This document shows positions 8,858-17,726 of a DNA stretch of 64,000 nucleotides, in pieces. The notes beneath the pieces were generated by a model. That model saw only the letters and a list, made by a program, of their open reading frames with translations, did not search any database and was not told the origin of the DNA. Made by a program: the position numbers and the translations under genes. The DNA lies in NCBI RefSeq assembly GCF_030811685.1, contig NZ_JAUSRF010000002.1, positions 186,001 through 250,000 of the forward strand. Reading direction: 5' to 3'. Each line of letters starts with the position of its first letter. Position 1 is the first letter of the stretch. This DNA comes from Neorhizobium huautlense (GTDB lineage Bacteria > Pseudomonadota > Alphaproteobacteria > Rhizobiales > Rhizobiaceae).

Positions 8858-8888
8858 CCGGCGGATGTCCATCCGCCGGATTTGCTTT
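8858..8888 (+). terminator. Terminator-like hairpin before cysT
   Basis: A 9-bp perfect stem CCGGCGGAT/ATCCGCCGG with a GTCC loop followed by ATTTGCTTT. It ends about 20 bp before the cysT start, so it probably acts as a partial terminator that lowers cysTWA expression relative to sbp. Confidence 0.6.
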
Positions 8889-8906
8889 GAGTAAGGAACC
8901 GACTGC

Positions 8907-9731
8907 GTGAGACGTCGTAATGTCCTGCCCGGCCTGCCGCTATCGTTGGGCGTGACCCTGTTTTATGTCGGCCTGATCGTGGTGCTGCCGCTGGCGGCGC
9001 TGGTCATCAAGGCCGCGAGCCTGGGGCCTGCCGATTACTGGCAGATCGTGTCGTCGCCGCGGGCGGTGGCGAGCTATCGCGTCACCGTGCTGTCGGCGCT
9101 GGGTGCCACGCTGTTCAATCTTTTGTTCGGCCTCGCGCTTGCCTGGGTCATCACCCGGTATCGCTTTCCCGGAAGACGTATCGTCGATGCGATGGTGGAT
9201 CTGCCTTTCGCGCTGCCGACCGCCGTCGCTGGTATCGCGCTGACGGCACTGTTTGCCAATAATGGCTGGTTCGGTTCGGTGCTGGAAGGTTTTGGCATGA
9301 AGGTCGCCTATACGCCTCTCGGCATCATGGTGGCCATGTGCTTTACCTCTATCCCCTTCGTGGTCCGCACCGTGCAGCCGGTTCTTGAAGACCTCGATCC
9401 GGCACTGGAAGAGGCGGCACAGTCCCTCGGCGGTTCGGACTGGGAGATCTTTCGCAAGGTCATCCTGCCGCTTTTGACACCTGCGCTTCTGGCTGGCGTA
9501 TCGCTCTCCTTCGCCCGCTCTCTGGGTGAATTCGGCGCCATCATCTTCATCGCCGGCAATCAGCCGATGTCGACGGAAATCACCTCGCTGCTGATCTTCA
9601 TCCGGCTGGAGGAATACGATTACCAGGCGGCCGCCGCCATCGCTTCCGTGCTGCTGCTGACCGCCTTCTTCATGCTCGGCGTCACCAACTGGCTGCAGGC
9701 GCGGGCGCTGCGTTATACGGTGAAGGGATAA
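8907..9731 (+). CDS. cysT: Sulfate ABC transporter permease CysT
   Basis: 274 residues, the usual length, with about six membrane helices. The cytoplasmic EAA loop (LEEAAQSLGGSDWEIFRKVILP, about 165-187) contacts the ATPase. The LGEFGAIIFIAGNQP segment is typical of CysT/CysU. The start is a GTG preceded by AAGGAACC. It pairs with CysW, encoded 2 bp downstream, as the heterodimeric membrane channel. Confidence 0.9.
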   Translation: MRRRNVLPGLPLSLGVTLFYVGLIVVLPLAALVIKAASLGPADYWQIVSSPRAVASYRVTVLSALGATLFNLLFGLALAWVITRYRFPGRRIVDAMVDLPFALPTAVAGIALTALFANNGWFGSVLEGFGMKVAYTPLGIMVAMCFTSIPFVVRTVQPVLEDLDPALEEAAQSLGGSDWEIFRKVILPLLTPALLAGVSLSFARSLGEFGAIIFIAGNQPMSTEITSLLIFIRLEEYDYQAAAAIASVLLLTAFFMLGVTNWLQARALRYTVKG

Positions 9732-9733
9732 TC

Positions 9734-10612
9734 ATGAGTACGCTCGCCACCCGAAAAAAGCCGCCGCGTGTCGGCGACAATCCCATCTTCCGCCGTAGCC
9801 TGATCGGCATCGTGCTCGTGCTGGTCGCCTTCGTCATCGTCGCGCCTCTGATCATCATTGGTGTCGAGGCGTTTTCGAAGGGCTGGGCCACCTATCGTGA
9901 CACGATCATCCATCCCGATACGCTGCATGCCATCATGCTCACCGTGCTGGCGGCGCTGATTGCCGTGCCGGTGAATACTGCCTTCGGTATTGCGGCCGCA
10001 TGGGCGATCACAAAATTCGACTTTTGGGGCAAGCGGTTTCTGCTGGTCCTGATCGAAATCCCGTTTTCGGTTTCGCCGATTGTCGCCGGTGTTGCCTACC
10101 TGTTCGTCTACGGTCTGCAGGGCCTGTTCGGCCCGCTTCTGGATGCGTGGGATATCAAAATCCTGTTTGCCATTCCGGGCATCGTCATCGCCTCGATGTT
10201 TGTGACGGCTCCCTTCGTGGCACGCGAACTGATCCCGCTGATGCAGGCGCAAGGCAGGGATCTGGAAGAGGCGGCCACCTCGCTCGGCGCTTCCGGTTTC
10301 CGCACGTTTCTGTCTGTCACACTGCCCAATGTGAAATGGGCGCTGCTTTACGGCGTCATTCTCTGCAATGCGCGTGTGATGGGCGAGTTCGGCGCGGTGT
10401 CGGTCGTTTCCGGCAATATTCGCGGCCAGACCAATACGCTGCCGCTGCATATCGAACTGCTCTATCACGATTATCAGGCGGCCGGCGCCTTTGCCTCCGC
10501 CTCCATTCTGGCATTGCTTGCCGTCTTCACCATCATCGCCAAGGTTTTGCTCGAGCGCCAAGGTGCGGGCCGCGTCCGCAAAACCGCCAACCCGGCTGAG
10601 AAAACATCATGA
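9734..10612 (+). CDS. cysW: Sulfate ABC transporter permease CysW
   Basis: 292 residues, about six helices, EAA loop at about 175-197 ([22 protein letters not shown]), and the CysW-type stretch [27 protein letters not shown] 26-residue basic cytoplasmic N-terminus precedes the first helix. Its stop overlaps the cysA start as ATGA, which couples their translation. Confidence 0.9.
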   Translation: MSTLATRKKPPRVGDNPIFRRSLIGIVLVLVAFVIVAPLIIIGVEAFSKGWATYRDTIIHPDTLHAIMLTVLAALIAVPVNTAFGIAAAWAITKFDFWGKRFLLVLIEIPFSVSPIVAGVAYLFVYGLQGLFGPLLDAWDIKILFAIPGIVIASMFVTAPFVARELIPLMQAQGRDLEEAATSLGASGFRTFLSVTLPNVKWALLYGVILCNARVMGEFGAVSVVSGNIRGQTNTLPLHIELLYHDYQAAGAFASASILALLAVFTIIAKVLLERQGAGRVRKTANPAEKTS

Positions 10613-11628
10613 AGATCCGCCTCGAAAACGTCGTCAAAACCTTTGAGACCTTTCGCGCCGTAAAAGACGTGTCGCTGGATATCGACAGCGGCGAACTTGT
10701 CGCGTTGCTCGGCCCTTCCGGCTCGGGAAAAACCACCATCCTGCGCATGGTGGCGGGGCTGGAATATTCCGATGGCGGCACGATCCATTTCGGCGATCAG
10801 GATGCCACCGACATTCCGGTGCGCGACCGTGGTGTCGGTTTCGTGTTCCAGCACTACGCGTTGTTTCCGCATATGACGGTGGCCGACAACATCGCCTTCG
10901 GCATGAAGGTCTCGAAGGTCAAGCGCGACAAGGCGGCGATCGATGCCCGCGTGACCGACCTGCTGCGCCTTGTCCGCCTCGAAGGGCTTGGTGACCGCTT
11001 TCCGGCACAGATTTCCGGCGGCCAGCGGCAGCGCGTGGCGCTCGCCCGTGCCCTTGCTGTCGATCCGAAAGTTCTGCTGCTGGACGAACCGTTTGGTGCG
11101 CTCGATGCAAACGTGCGGCGTGACCTGCGCCGCTGGCTGCGGGAAATCCATTCGGAACTCGGCATTACCACGCTTTTTGTCACCCACGATCAGGAAGAGG
11201 CGCTCGACCTTGCCGACCGCGTGGTGATCCTCAAGGATGGCCAGATCGTGCAGCAGGGCACGCCGGAAGAGGTGTGCCGCGATCCGCAATCGGCCTTCGT
11301 GATGAAGTTTTTGGGCGATGCCAACGTGATTGCTGCAGAGGTGCGCGATGGGCGTGCCTATGCCGGTGATGTGTCCGTCGAGGCTCAAGGTGTTGCGGAT
11401 GGCAGGGCCGAGCTTTATGCGCGCCCGAGCGATCTCGACTGGTCTCACGCAGGGCCGGGCATCGCCGCGACGATTTCGCGCGTGCTCGACCGCGCCGATG
11501 GTCGCCGCGTGCTCGCAACGACCGTAGCGAGTGAGACTCTGGAATTCGATGTCGAGCCGGAACGGATAGTGAAGGCCGGTGAGGCGGGTTTCGTGACGCT
11601 GAGAAGGGCAAAAGTGTTTCCGGTATAA
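10609..11628 (+). CDS. cysA: Sulfate/thiosulfate ABC transporter ATP-binding protein CysA
   Basis: 339 residues. The ABC domain carries Walker [10 protein letters not shown] (about 37-45), a Q-loop in [10 protein letters not shown], signature [15 protein letters not shown], Walker [12 protein letters not shown] and the switch His in VTHDQEEAL. The last 100 residues form a TOBE-like regulatory domain, as usual for CysA. It energises sulfate import with CysT and CysW. An inverted repeat ATTGCAA/TTGCAAT follows the stop codon at 11630-11656, too AT-rich to call a terminator firmly. Confidence 0.92.
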   Translation: MKIRLENVVKTFETFRAVKDVSLDIDSGELVALLGPSGSGKTTILRMVAGLEYSDGGTIHFGDQDATDIPVRDRGVGFVFQHYALFPHMTVADNIAFGMKVSKVKRDKAAIDARVTDLLRLVRLEGLGDRFPAQISGGQRQRVALARALAVDPKVLLLDEPFGALDANVRRDLRRWLREIHSELGITTLFVTHDQEEALDLADRVVILKDGQIVQQGTPEEVCRDPQSAFVMKFLGDANVIAAEVRDGRAYAGDVSVEAQGVADGRAELYARPSDLDWSHAGPGIAATISRVLDRADGRRVLATTVASETLEFDVEPERIVKAGEAGFVTLRRAKVFPV

Positions 11629-11811
11629 AATTGCAACTATCATATTTTATTGCAATCTTTGATTGAGTTTGCTATCGAATATATCGGGATCTTGTGCCGA
11701 TACATTCGATTTTCATCGCAAAGCCAACAGTCCGCAGACTTGTTCGTGGGCCACGTTTTTGTGCGCTTTGCGATGTTGCCATCGACCTCGGCATCAGTTG
11801 GGGAGGGAAGC

Positions 11812-12426
11812 ATGGCATTTTCTGTCGCGAATAACAGACTGACATCCACCGACGGTGGTGTTGATCAGGTTGAGACCAGCAAAATGGGCGGTGTCTTGAA
11901 CGCTCGTTTTCTGGTGATCCACTATACTGCCGGGGCGTCGTTCGATTCCGACCTTAAATCATTGGCGAAAGATAACGAAACGAAGGCCTCCGTTCATTTA
12001 TTGATCGGACGCGATGGAAAAATTGCTCAGATCGTCCCGTTCAACCGCGTAGCCTGGCATGCGGGGAAAAGCCAATGGGGGGAAATTTCCGGACTCAATT
12101 CTCACTCGATTGGCATCGAGCTTTCCAATTATGGCGTGTTGACCAAGCTTGCCAATGGCAAGTTCGTGACATGGTTTGGCAAGGAAGTTCCCGATGGTGA
12201 GGTCATGGAGGCCGTGCATGAACGTGGAGGGCCTCTTCGCGGGTGGCACACGTATCCGCAGAAGCAGCTTGAGACACTGATTTCGGTTGCTCATGCCCTG
12301 CAGGCTCGCTTCAGGTTTCTCGATATCCTGGGACATGATGACATTTCATGGGCACGCAAGAGTGATCCCGGTCCGGCATTTCCCATGAATTCGGTCCGGT
12401 CAAGAATACTCGGGCGACACGACTGA
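11812..12426 (+). CDS. N-acetylmuramoyl-L-alanine amidase (Amidase_2 / AmpD-like)
   Basis: 204 residues. The Amidase_2 fold shows in VIHYTAG (first zinc His, about residue 41), the SVHLLIGRDGKIAQIVPFNRVAWHAGKS block and the closing GHDDISWARKSDPGPAFP that holds the last zinc His and catalytic region. These enzymes cut the amide between MurNAc and the stem peptide. No signal peptide is visible, so it is either cytosolic (AmpD-like muropeptide recycling) or exported another way, like phage lysins or secreted effectors. The ATG at 11812 follows GGGAGGGAAGC. Base composition looks lower in GC than the neighbours, and the 180 bp upstream are AT-rich, which suggests transfer. No partner gene is adjacent. 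Confidence 0.82.
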   Translation: MAFSVANNRLTSTDGGVDQVETSKMGGVLNARFLVIHYTAGASFDSDLKSLAKDNETKASVHLLIGRDGKIAQIVPFNRVAWHAGKSQWGEISGLNSHSIGIELSNYGVLTKLANGKFVTWFGKEVPDGEVMEAVHERGGPLRGWHTYPQKQLETLISVAHALQARFRFLDILGHDDISWARKSDPGPAFPMNSVRSRILGRHD

Positions 12427-12440
12427 GGTTCCGCTGCCCG

Positions 12441-13583
12441 CTAAGGGAGAATCTCGAACGCGCCTTCCGCCAGCACATCGCCATTGACGATCAAGTCCAC
12501 CGTGTGCCTGCCGGGATAATGCACACGTGTGGTGAAATCGCGAATGGCGCGGCTGATGGAAAGCTCGATATCGGCACCGTCATCCAGCGTCATCTCTTTC
12601 CACTTGAACACCTTTTTCGAGGTGCCGCCGGCCTTCTTCACGTAATGCACGGCGTAATCGATCACGAGCTTTTGCGGCGCCGATGCCGTCGAGGTCAGTT
12701 GCGCGGAAATTTTTACCGCGCCGCCGAGTTTCAGTTCTGATGGCGTCACCGTAAAATTGCCGACCGTCACCTCGGCCTTTTGTCCGGCACCCAACACATG
12801 CAGGGCCCGCGTGTCCCCCTTCTTGATCAGCGTGCGCAGAGCCTGCCGGATGATCCAGGCGCTGTGGGCATTGGTCTGATCCCAGCCGGCGATCTTTTGC
12901 AGCACCCAGTCCGGGTGATCCTTGGTGATGTCGTTCAGATGGTTGGCGACGGATTTGCGGACGTAAAGCGCCGGGTCACTGCGCAGGTTTTCAAGGATGT
13001 TTGCGACCGGCGCAGGGTCGGCGATCAGCGGCTTCAACTGGAACGACCATGGCAGACGCGGGCGGCAGCCCTCCGAGGCAAGGCGGCGGACGTGTTCGTT
13101 ATCGTCCCGTGACCAGTGTTCCATCACCTTCAGGGTGTGGGCCTGATCCTTTTGCAGAAAATGGCGGATGGCGAATTCGGATGAGCCGAACTGCGTAAAG
13201 AAAGCCAGAGCCTGCATGGAGAGGTCGAAATGATCATGGCCGTAAAGCGCCACATATTCCGGTAGCGTGATGGAGGCGAAACCGTGATTGATGCGCGGAG
13301 CCAGCGTCCAGAGGATTTCGATGTTTTTCTCATAGGGGCCGGGCAGGGTGGCGTGAAAGGACACTGCGATCTGCCGCAGACGCTGCATGATGCTGAGTTC
13401 GGCAAGCCCTTCTGACGCCAGTGCCAGAAACCGTTCTCCGTCGAAGCCCGGATGGATTGCGGCAGTCTCGTTGGCGAAATGCTCCAATCGATTGCGATTG
13501 AAGATTTCCTTCAGAAGAGGCGCGGCCTCGGTCGCGGCATCGGTCATCAAGGCTTCCAGTGCTATTAGCTGGGTGGCATCCAT
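12441..13583 (-). CDS. AlkC-like DNA alkylation repair protein (HEAT-like repeats plus C-terminal Ig-like domain)
   Basis: 380 residues. Residues about 1-255 are helical repeats of the AlkC/AlkD glycosylase superfamily (for example HDHFDLSMQALAFFTQFGSSEFAIRHFL and LYVRKSVANHLNDITKDHPDWVL); about 268-380 are beta-rich and match the Ig-like C-terminal domain known in one AlkC subgroup. Such enzymes excise alkylated bases without flipping them. The start is uncertain. GGGGGAGG abuts the ATG at 13583 with no spacing, while an ATG at 13547 has GGAAG about 7 bp upstream, so the protein may be 12 residues shorter. The gene is convergent with the amidase gene (14 bp between stops). Confidence 0.85.
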   Translation of the reverse strand: MDATQLIALEALMTDAATEAAPLLKEIFNRNRLEHFANETAAIHPGFDGERFLALASEGLAELSIMQRLRQIAVSFHATLPGPYEKNIEILWTLAPRINHGFASITLPEYVALYGHDHFDLSMQALAFFTQFGSSEFAIRHFLQKDQAHTLKVMEHWSRDDNEHVRRLASEGCRPRLPWSFQLKPLIADPAPVANILENLRSDPALYVRKSVANHLNDITKDHPDWVLQKIAGWDQTNAHSAWIIRQALRTLIKKGDTRALHVLGAGQKAEVTVGNFTVTPSELKLGGAVKISAQLTSTASAPQKLVIDYAVHYVKKAGGTSKKVFKWKEMTLDDGADIELSISRAIRDFTTRVHYPGRHTVDLIVNGDVLAEGAFEILP

Positions 13584-13593
13584 CCTCCCCCGT

Positions 13594-13679
13594 CGTCATC
13601 CTCGGGCTTGACCCGAGGATCCACGCCGCACCCACAGAGCGCTTGGTTTTGGATCCTCGGGTCAAGCCCGAGGATGACG
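13594..13679. repeat. Palindromic intergenic repeat, family 1, copy 2
   Basis: Perfect 29-bp inverted arms (13594-13622 and 13651-13679) with a 28-bp centre. Each arm contains CCTCGGG...CCCGAGG. It starts 11 bp upstream of the annotated alkC-like start, so it occupies that gene's promoter and leader region. Confidence 0.88.
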
Positions 13680-13762
13680 TCGAGAAGGGGAGATGTCGCA
13701 TTCTCCAACGTTTTTATGTTCACTATTTGTTCGTATTCGAACTCACCCGAACACACAATCCC

Positions 13763-13797
13763 AAAAACAAAACGGCCGGAGTTTTCACTCCGGCCGT
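13763..13797 (-). terminator. Intrinsic terminator of gabD
   Basis: A perfect 11-bp stem (ACGGCCGGAGT 13772-13782; complement 13787-13797) with a TTTC loop. Read on the minus strand it is followed by TTTTGTTTTTGG, an almost pure T tract, 27 bp after the gabD stop. Confidence 0.9.
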
Positions 13798-13823
13798 CCC
13801 GTCATTCACATGAAGCTGGTGGA

Positions 13824-15260
13824 TCAGCTCATCTGGCTGACGTATTTGGTCTCGAGATAGGCCTGAACGGCTTCCGAGCCGCCTTCCGTGCCGTAACCCG
13901 AATCCTTGATGCCGCCGAACGGGACTTCCGGCAGGGCAAGGCCGTTGTGGTTGATGGTCAGCATGCCGGCCTCGACCTGACGGCCGAGCTCATGGGCAGT
14001 CTTGACCGAACCGGTGAACGCGTAGGACGCGAGGCCGAAGGGCAGGCGGTTCGCTTCTTCAACGGCATCCTCGAAGGTAGAGAAGCGGTTGACGATGGCG
14101 ACCGGGCCGAACGGCTCGTCGTTCATGATCTTGGCCGATGTCGGCACGTTCGCAAGAACGGTCGGCTCGAAGAAATTGCCCTTGTTGCCGATGCGCTTGC
14201 CGCCGGTCTTCAGCTCTGCGCCAGCGGAAACGGCGTCCTGAATGAGGGCTTCCATGGCCGGGATGCGGCGCTCGTTGGCGAGCGGGCCCATGACCGTGTC
14301 GGCCTCAAGGCCGTTGCCGACCTTGATGGCTTCGGCGGCCTTCACAAAACCGTCGAGGAACTTGTCGGCCACGCCATCCTGAATGAGGAAACGGGTCGGT
14401 GCGACGCAGACCTGACCGGCATTGCGGAATTTCGACATGGCGGTGATTTCGATCGCCTTGTCGAGATCGGCATCGTTGAAGATCATCACCGGAGCGTGGC
14501 CGCCGAGTTCCATCGTGGCGCGCTTCATGTGCTTGCCGGCGAGAGCAGCGAGATGTTTGCCGATCGGCGTCGAGCCGGTGAACGAGATCTTGCGGATGAC
14601 CGGATGCGGGATCAGATATTCCGACACTTCGGCCGGAACACCGTAAACCAGACCGATCACGCCGGCCGGAACGCCGGCATCGGCGAAGGCGCGGATCAGT
14701 TCGGCAGGCGATGCCGGCGTCTCTTCCGGTGCCTTGACGATGATCGAACAACCGGCGGCGAGTGCTGCGGACAGTTTGCGGACGATCTGGTTGATCGGGA
14801 AATTCCACGGCGTAAACGCGGCAACCGGGCCGACCGGCAGCTTGATCGCCATCTGCGAAACGCCGGTGAAACGGGCCGGGATGATCTGGCCATAGGTGCG
14901 GCGGGCTTCTTCGGCAAACCAGTCGATCGTGTCGGCGGCGCCCATCACTTCCATCTTCGACTGGGCAAGCGGTTTGCCCTGTTCGCGGGTCATCATGTAG
15001 GCGATCGCATCGGCGCGTTCACGCAGGTTATCGGCGGCCTTGCGCATCATCTTGGAGCGTTCGAAAGCCGAGGTATCACGCCAGATCTTGAAACCCTTGT
15101 CGGCAGCTTCGAGCGCCAGATCGAGGTCGGCCTTACGGGCATGGGCGATCTTGCCGATCACTTCGTCCGTCGCCGGATCGGTGACTTCGATGGTCTCACC
15201 CGCAACGGCATCGCGCCATTCGCCGGCAATAAAAAGCTTGACGTCGGGATAAGTGGTCAT
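13824..15260 (-). CDS. gabD: NAD(P)-dependent succinate-semialdehyde dehydrogenase
   Basis: 478 residues, full length for the family. It has the aldehyde dehydrogenase signature: FTPWNFP (about 150), the Gly-rich [12 protein letters not shown], the active-site Glu in [12 protein letters not shown] (about 253) and the catalytic Cys in [10 protein letters not shown] (about 287), with the C-terminal [17 protein letters not shown] motif typical of GabD. It oxidises succinate semialdehyde to succinate at the end of GABA breakdown. Related semialdehyde dehydrogenases cannot be excluded. The start has only a weak GAAAG upstream. No transaminase gene is adjacent; it is a single-gene unit with its own terminator. 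Confidence 0.85.
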   Translation of the reverse strand: MTTYPDVKLFIAGEWRDAVAGETIEVTDPATDEVIGKIAHARKADLDLALEAADKGFKIWRDTSAFERSKMMRKAADNLRERADAIAYMMTREQGKPLAQSKMEVMGAADTIDWFAEEARRTYGQIIPARFTGVSQMAIKLPVGPVAAFTPWNFPINQIVRKLSAALAAGCSIIVKAPEETPASPAELIRAFADAGVPAGVIGLVYGVPAEVSEYLIPHPVIRKISFTGSTPIGKHLAALAGKHMKRATMELGGHAPVMIFNDADLDKAIEITAMSKFRNAGQVCVAPTRFLIQDGVADKFLDGFVKAAEAIKVGNGLEADTVMGPLANERRIPAMEALIQDAVSAGAELKTGGKRIGNKGNFFEPTVLANVPTSAKIMNDEPFGPVAIVNRFSTFEDAVEEANRLPFGLASYAFTGSVKTAHELGRQVEAGMLTINHNGLALPEVPFGGIKDSGYGTEGGSEAVQAYLETKYVSQMS

Positions 15261-15698
15261 GGTGTCAACTTTCGTTTTCGGGAGGCTGTAGACAAAGCCG
15301 GGAGGAGGCCGGCTCGAAAAGAATAGCGGACCTGACGTAGGATAGATGGACGCGACAATCAACGGCTTGACGAAAAGTAATACTAAATGATCTCTGCGAG
15401 ACATCGCTGGCAAATTGGCCGCCACCACCAAAGTCGGTGCAAATTTTGATGCGCCGCACAAAATAATCAGCGATTCAACTAATTTCGTAAGACATTGTTT
15501 ATCGCTAAGAATCATATCGAGGCCGCGGTCTGCACATCCGATTTTGATTCACGACGCCGGTCCCGGTCGTTTTTTGTCTTGTCTCGGTCAAACGCAATGC
15601 GCCGCTTCCCAATGACTGGGTGAAGACGTGCTCTGCCAAATCTGAAACCGCCAACCTTCGGCACGGGAAGGGAGCGGATCATCTCTTTTGGAATAAAA
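15261..15698. other. 438-bp divergent intergenic region (gabD / chemoreceptor)
   Basis: No convincing coding frame. It must hold both divergent promoters, but I could not pick clear hexamers. One terminator-like hairpin lies at 15551-15575 and is listed separately. Confidence 0.5.
15551..15575 (+). terminator. Possible orphan terminator upstream of the chemoreceptor gene
   Basis: ACGAC (15551-15555) pairs with GTCGT (15566-15570), with a possible inner CG/CG extension and GTCC loop, followed by a run of six Ts. The stem is short. If real, it would end an unannotated transcript starting within the gap or attenuate the chemoreceptor mRNA. Confidence 0.3.
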
Positions 15699-17630
15699 AT
15701 GACCCTTCTGGAAAAGACCGGTATTCGAACCAAGATCCTTTCGATCATTTTTCTTATCTGTGCCGCGGGCCTTGGCGCCGTTGCCTATCTCTCCTCCGAA
15801 TTCAAGGCGTCGGATGAGGCCTATTTCGACTTCATCAGCCGCGACAACCGTGCAACGCTGGAAGTGGCGCGCGCCAACCGCAATCTCGTGGGCCTGACGA
15901 TGACGGCCTACCAGACCACGTTTTATGAGCCGCAGCACCCGATGTATCAGTTCGCTGCCAATGATTATGTTTCCACCAAGGAATATGTGGTGACCCAGCT
16001 CGGGCGGGCACGTGACCTGCTGCCGCAACATGCGCAGGCGCTGGATGGCCTGATCACCAGAATGCGTGCCGTCATCGCGCAGACCGACAAGGCAATCGAA
16101 TTTGCAGCCCGCTCGGATGATGCGCAGGCGAAGATTGCACTGGAAAAGGCGGATGCCCTCGTCAATCCGCTCAGCGACGACATCCTGTCCTTCCTGCTGG
16201 CACGCATGGGCGACGTCGAAAGCCGCAGCAAGGTTCTGACCGCCGACAACAGTTCGCTGATCACCACGACGCTTGTCACGGTTGTCGCCATCTTCCTGGC
16301 GGTCATCGGCGCAGCGCTGTTCGTGACGTCTCACGGCATCACCACGCCGATCATCCGCTTGCGTGAGCGCATGCTGTCGCTGGCTGCCGGCAACACGGCC
16401 GATGAGATCGACGGCATGGGCCGCAAGGACGAAGTGGGTGAAATGGCCAAGGCCGTTCAGGTGTTCCGTGAAAACGCCCTGGAGCGCGACCGTCTTGCAC
16501 AGGAAACCGAAGCCAACCGTTCGCTGTCGGAAAAAGAGCGTATCGAGCGCGAAAAGCAGAAGGCACAGGAAGCGGCCGACGTGCAGTTTGCCGTCGACAG
16601 CCTTGCGAGTGGCCTCGCAAAACTTTCGGATGGCGATGTTGCCTATCGCATCTCCCAGCCGTTCACGCAGAGCCTCGACAGCGTGCGCGGCAATTTCAAC
16701 CAGTCGGCGGAAAAGCTGCAGATGGCACTCGTGCAGGTGTCGCAGAATGCCCGCGGCATCGATGCCGGCACGAACGAGATCAAGGCCGCGGCCGACGATC
16801 TGGCCAAGCGCACCGAACAGCAGGCGGCTGCCGTCGAGCAAACCGCCGCCGCACTCGAAGAGATCACCACCACGGTGAAGGATTCCACCCGACGTGCGCA
16901 GGAGGCCGGAAGCCTCGTGTCGCGCACCCGTCAGGAAGCGGAGCATTCCGGTGAAGTGGTGCGCCGCGCCGTCATCGCCATGGAGAGGATCGAAAAGTCC
17001 TCGAGCGAGATCGGCAATATCATCGGCGTCATCGACGACATCGCTTTCCAGACGAACCTGCTTGCGCTCAATGCAGGTGTCGAAGCGGCACGCGCCGGTG
17101 AAGCCGGCAAGGGGTTTGCGGTGGTGGCGCAGGAAGTGCGTGAACTGGCGCAGCGTTCCGCCAATGCGGCCAAGGAGATCAAGACGCTGATCACCACGTC
17201 GAACGAGCAGGTTCAGGAAGGTGTCGATCTGGTCGGTGCGACCGGCACGGCGCTGGAAAAGATCGTGGTCGAGGTGCAGGAGATCAACCGTCACGTGGCG
17301 GCGATCGTCGAGAGCGCCCACGAACAGTCGTCGGGACTTCAGCAGATCAACACGGCCGTCAACCAGATGGATCAGGACACGCAGAAGAACGCGGCCATGG
17401 TCGAGGAATCCACGGCTGCCAGCCATGGTCTGGCGCGCGAAGTGGCATCGCTCAACCAGTTGCTCGGCCAGTTCAAGCTTGGCTCGGAGATGCTCGCATC
17501 CGCCCGTGTTGCGCGCTCGACAGAGACACCTGTCGCATCGCCGGCGCGGGCGCTCGGCCGCAGGATTGCCTCAGCTTTCTCCGGCAATGCCGCGATCGAT
17601 ACGTCGAAGGACGAGTGGCAGGAATTCTGA
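15699..17630 (+). CDS. Methyl-accepting chemotaxis protein with C-terminal CheR-docking motif
   Basis: 643 residues. Membrane helices at about 12-30 and 188-211 flank a mostly helical periplasmic sensor of about 155 residues. A HAMP domain (about 212-265), a second HAMP-like linker (about 300-350) and the methyl-accepting signalling domain follow. The hairpin tip shows DDIAFQTNLLALNAGVEAARAGEAGKGFAVVA (about 446-477). The protein ends in EWQEF, which fits the xWxxF pentapeptide that tethers CheR and CheB. It controls swimming through CheA/CheW encoded elsewhere. The ligand is unknown. A weak GGA precedes the ATG. Confidence 0.92.
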   Translation: MTLLEKTGIRTKILSIIFLICAAGLGAVAYLSSEFKASDEAYFDFISRDNRATLEVARANRNLVGLTMTAYQTTFYEPQHPMYQFAANDYVSTKEYVVTQLGRARDLLPQHAQALDGLITRMRAVIAQTDKAIEFAARSDDAQAKIALEKADALVNPLSDDILSFLLARMGDVESRSKVLTADNSSLITTTLVTVVAIFLAVIGAALFVTSHGITTPIIRLRERMLSLAAGNTADEIDGMGRKDEVGEMAKAVQVFRENALERDRLAQETEANRSLSEKERIEREKQKAQEAADVQFAVDSLASGLAKLSDGDVAYRISQPFTQSLDSVRGNFNQSAEKLQMALVQVSQNARGIDAGTNEIKAAADDLAKRTEQQAAAVEQTAAALEEITTTVKDSTRRAQEAGSLVSRTRQEAEHSGEVVRRAVIAMERIEKSSSEIGNIIGVIDDIAFQTNLLALNAGVEAARAGEAGKGFAVVAQEVRELAQRSANAAKEIKTLITTSNEQVQEGVDLVGATGTALEKIVVEVQEINRHVAAIVESAHEQSSGLQQINTAVNQMDQDTQKNAAMVEESTAASHGLAREVASLNQLLGQFKLGSEMLASARVARSTETPVASPARALGRRIASAFSGNAAIDTSKDEWQEF

Positions 17631-17660
17631 CATCCGTCGCATGACGTGAACTGAAAAAAG

Positions 17661-17690
17661 TCCGGGCGCCCTGTGCGCCCGGATTTGTTT
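17661..17690 (+). terminator. Intrinsic terminator of the chemoreceptor gene
   Basis: A 9-bp stem TCCGGGCGC/GCGCCCGGA with a 5-nt loop and TTTGTTT tail, 30 bp after the stop codon. Confidence 0.88.
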
Positions 17691-17726
17691 ACGGGGCGCG
17701 GTCTGATGCCGATCGGTTGGTGGACC

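Noticed and set aside
8895-8919. GGAAC-N16-CGTA, a near match to the stress promoter at the start of cysT
   Set aside because: The -10 is imperfect and the motif overlaps the ribosome site and first codons of cysT, so it cannot drive that gene.
15588-17426. A 612-codon antisense frame in the chemoreceptor gene
   Set aside because: No domain and low-complexity composition; the chemoreceptor is certain.
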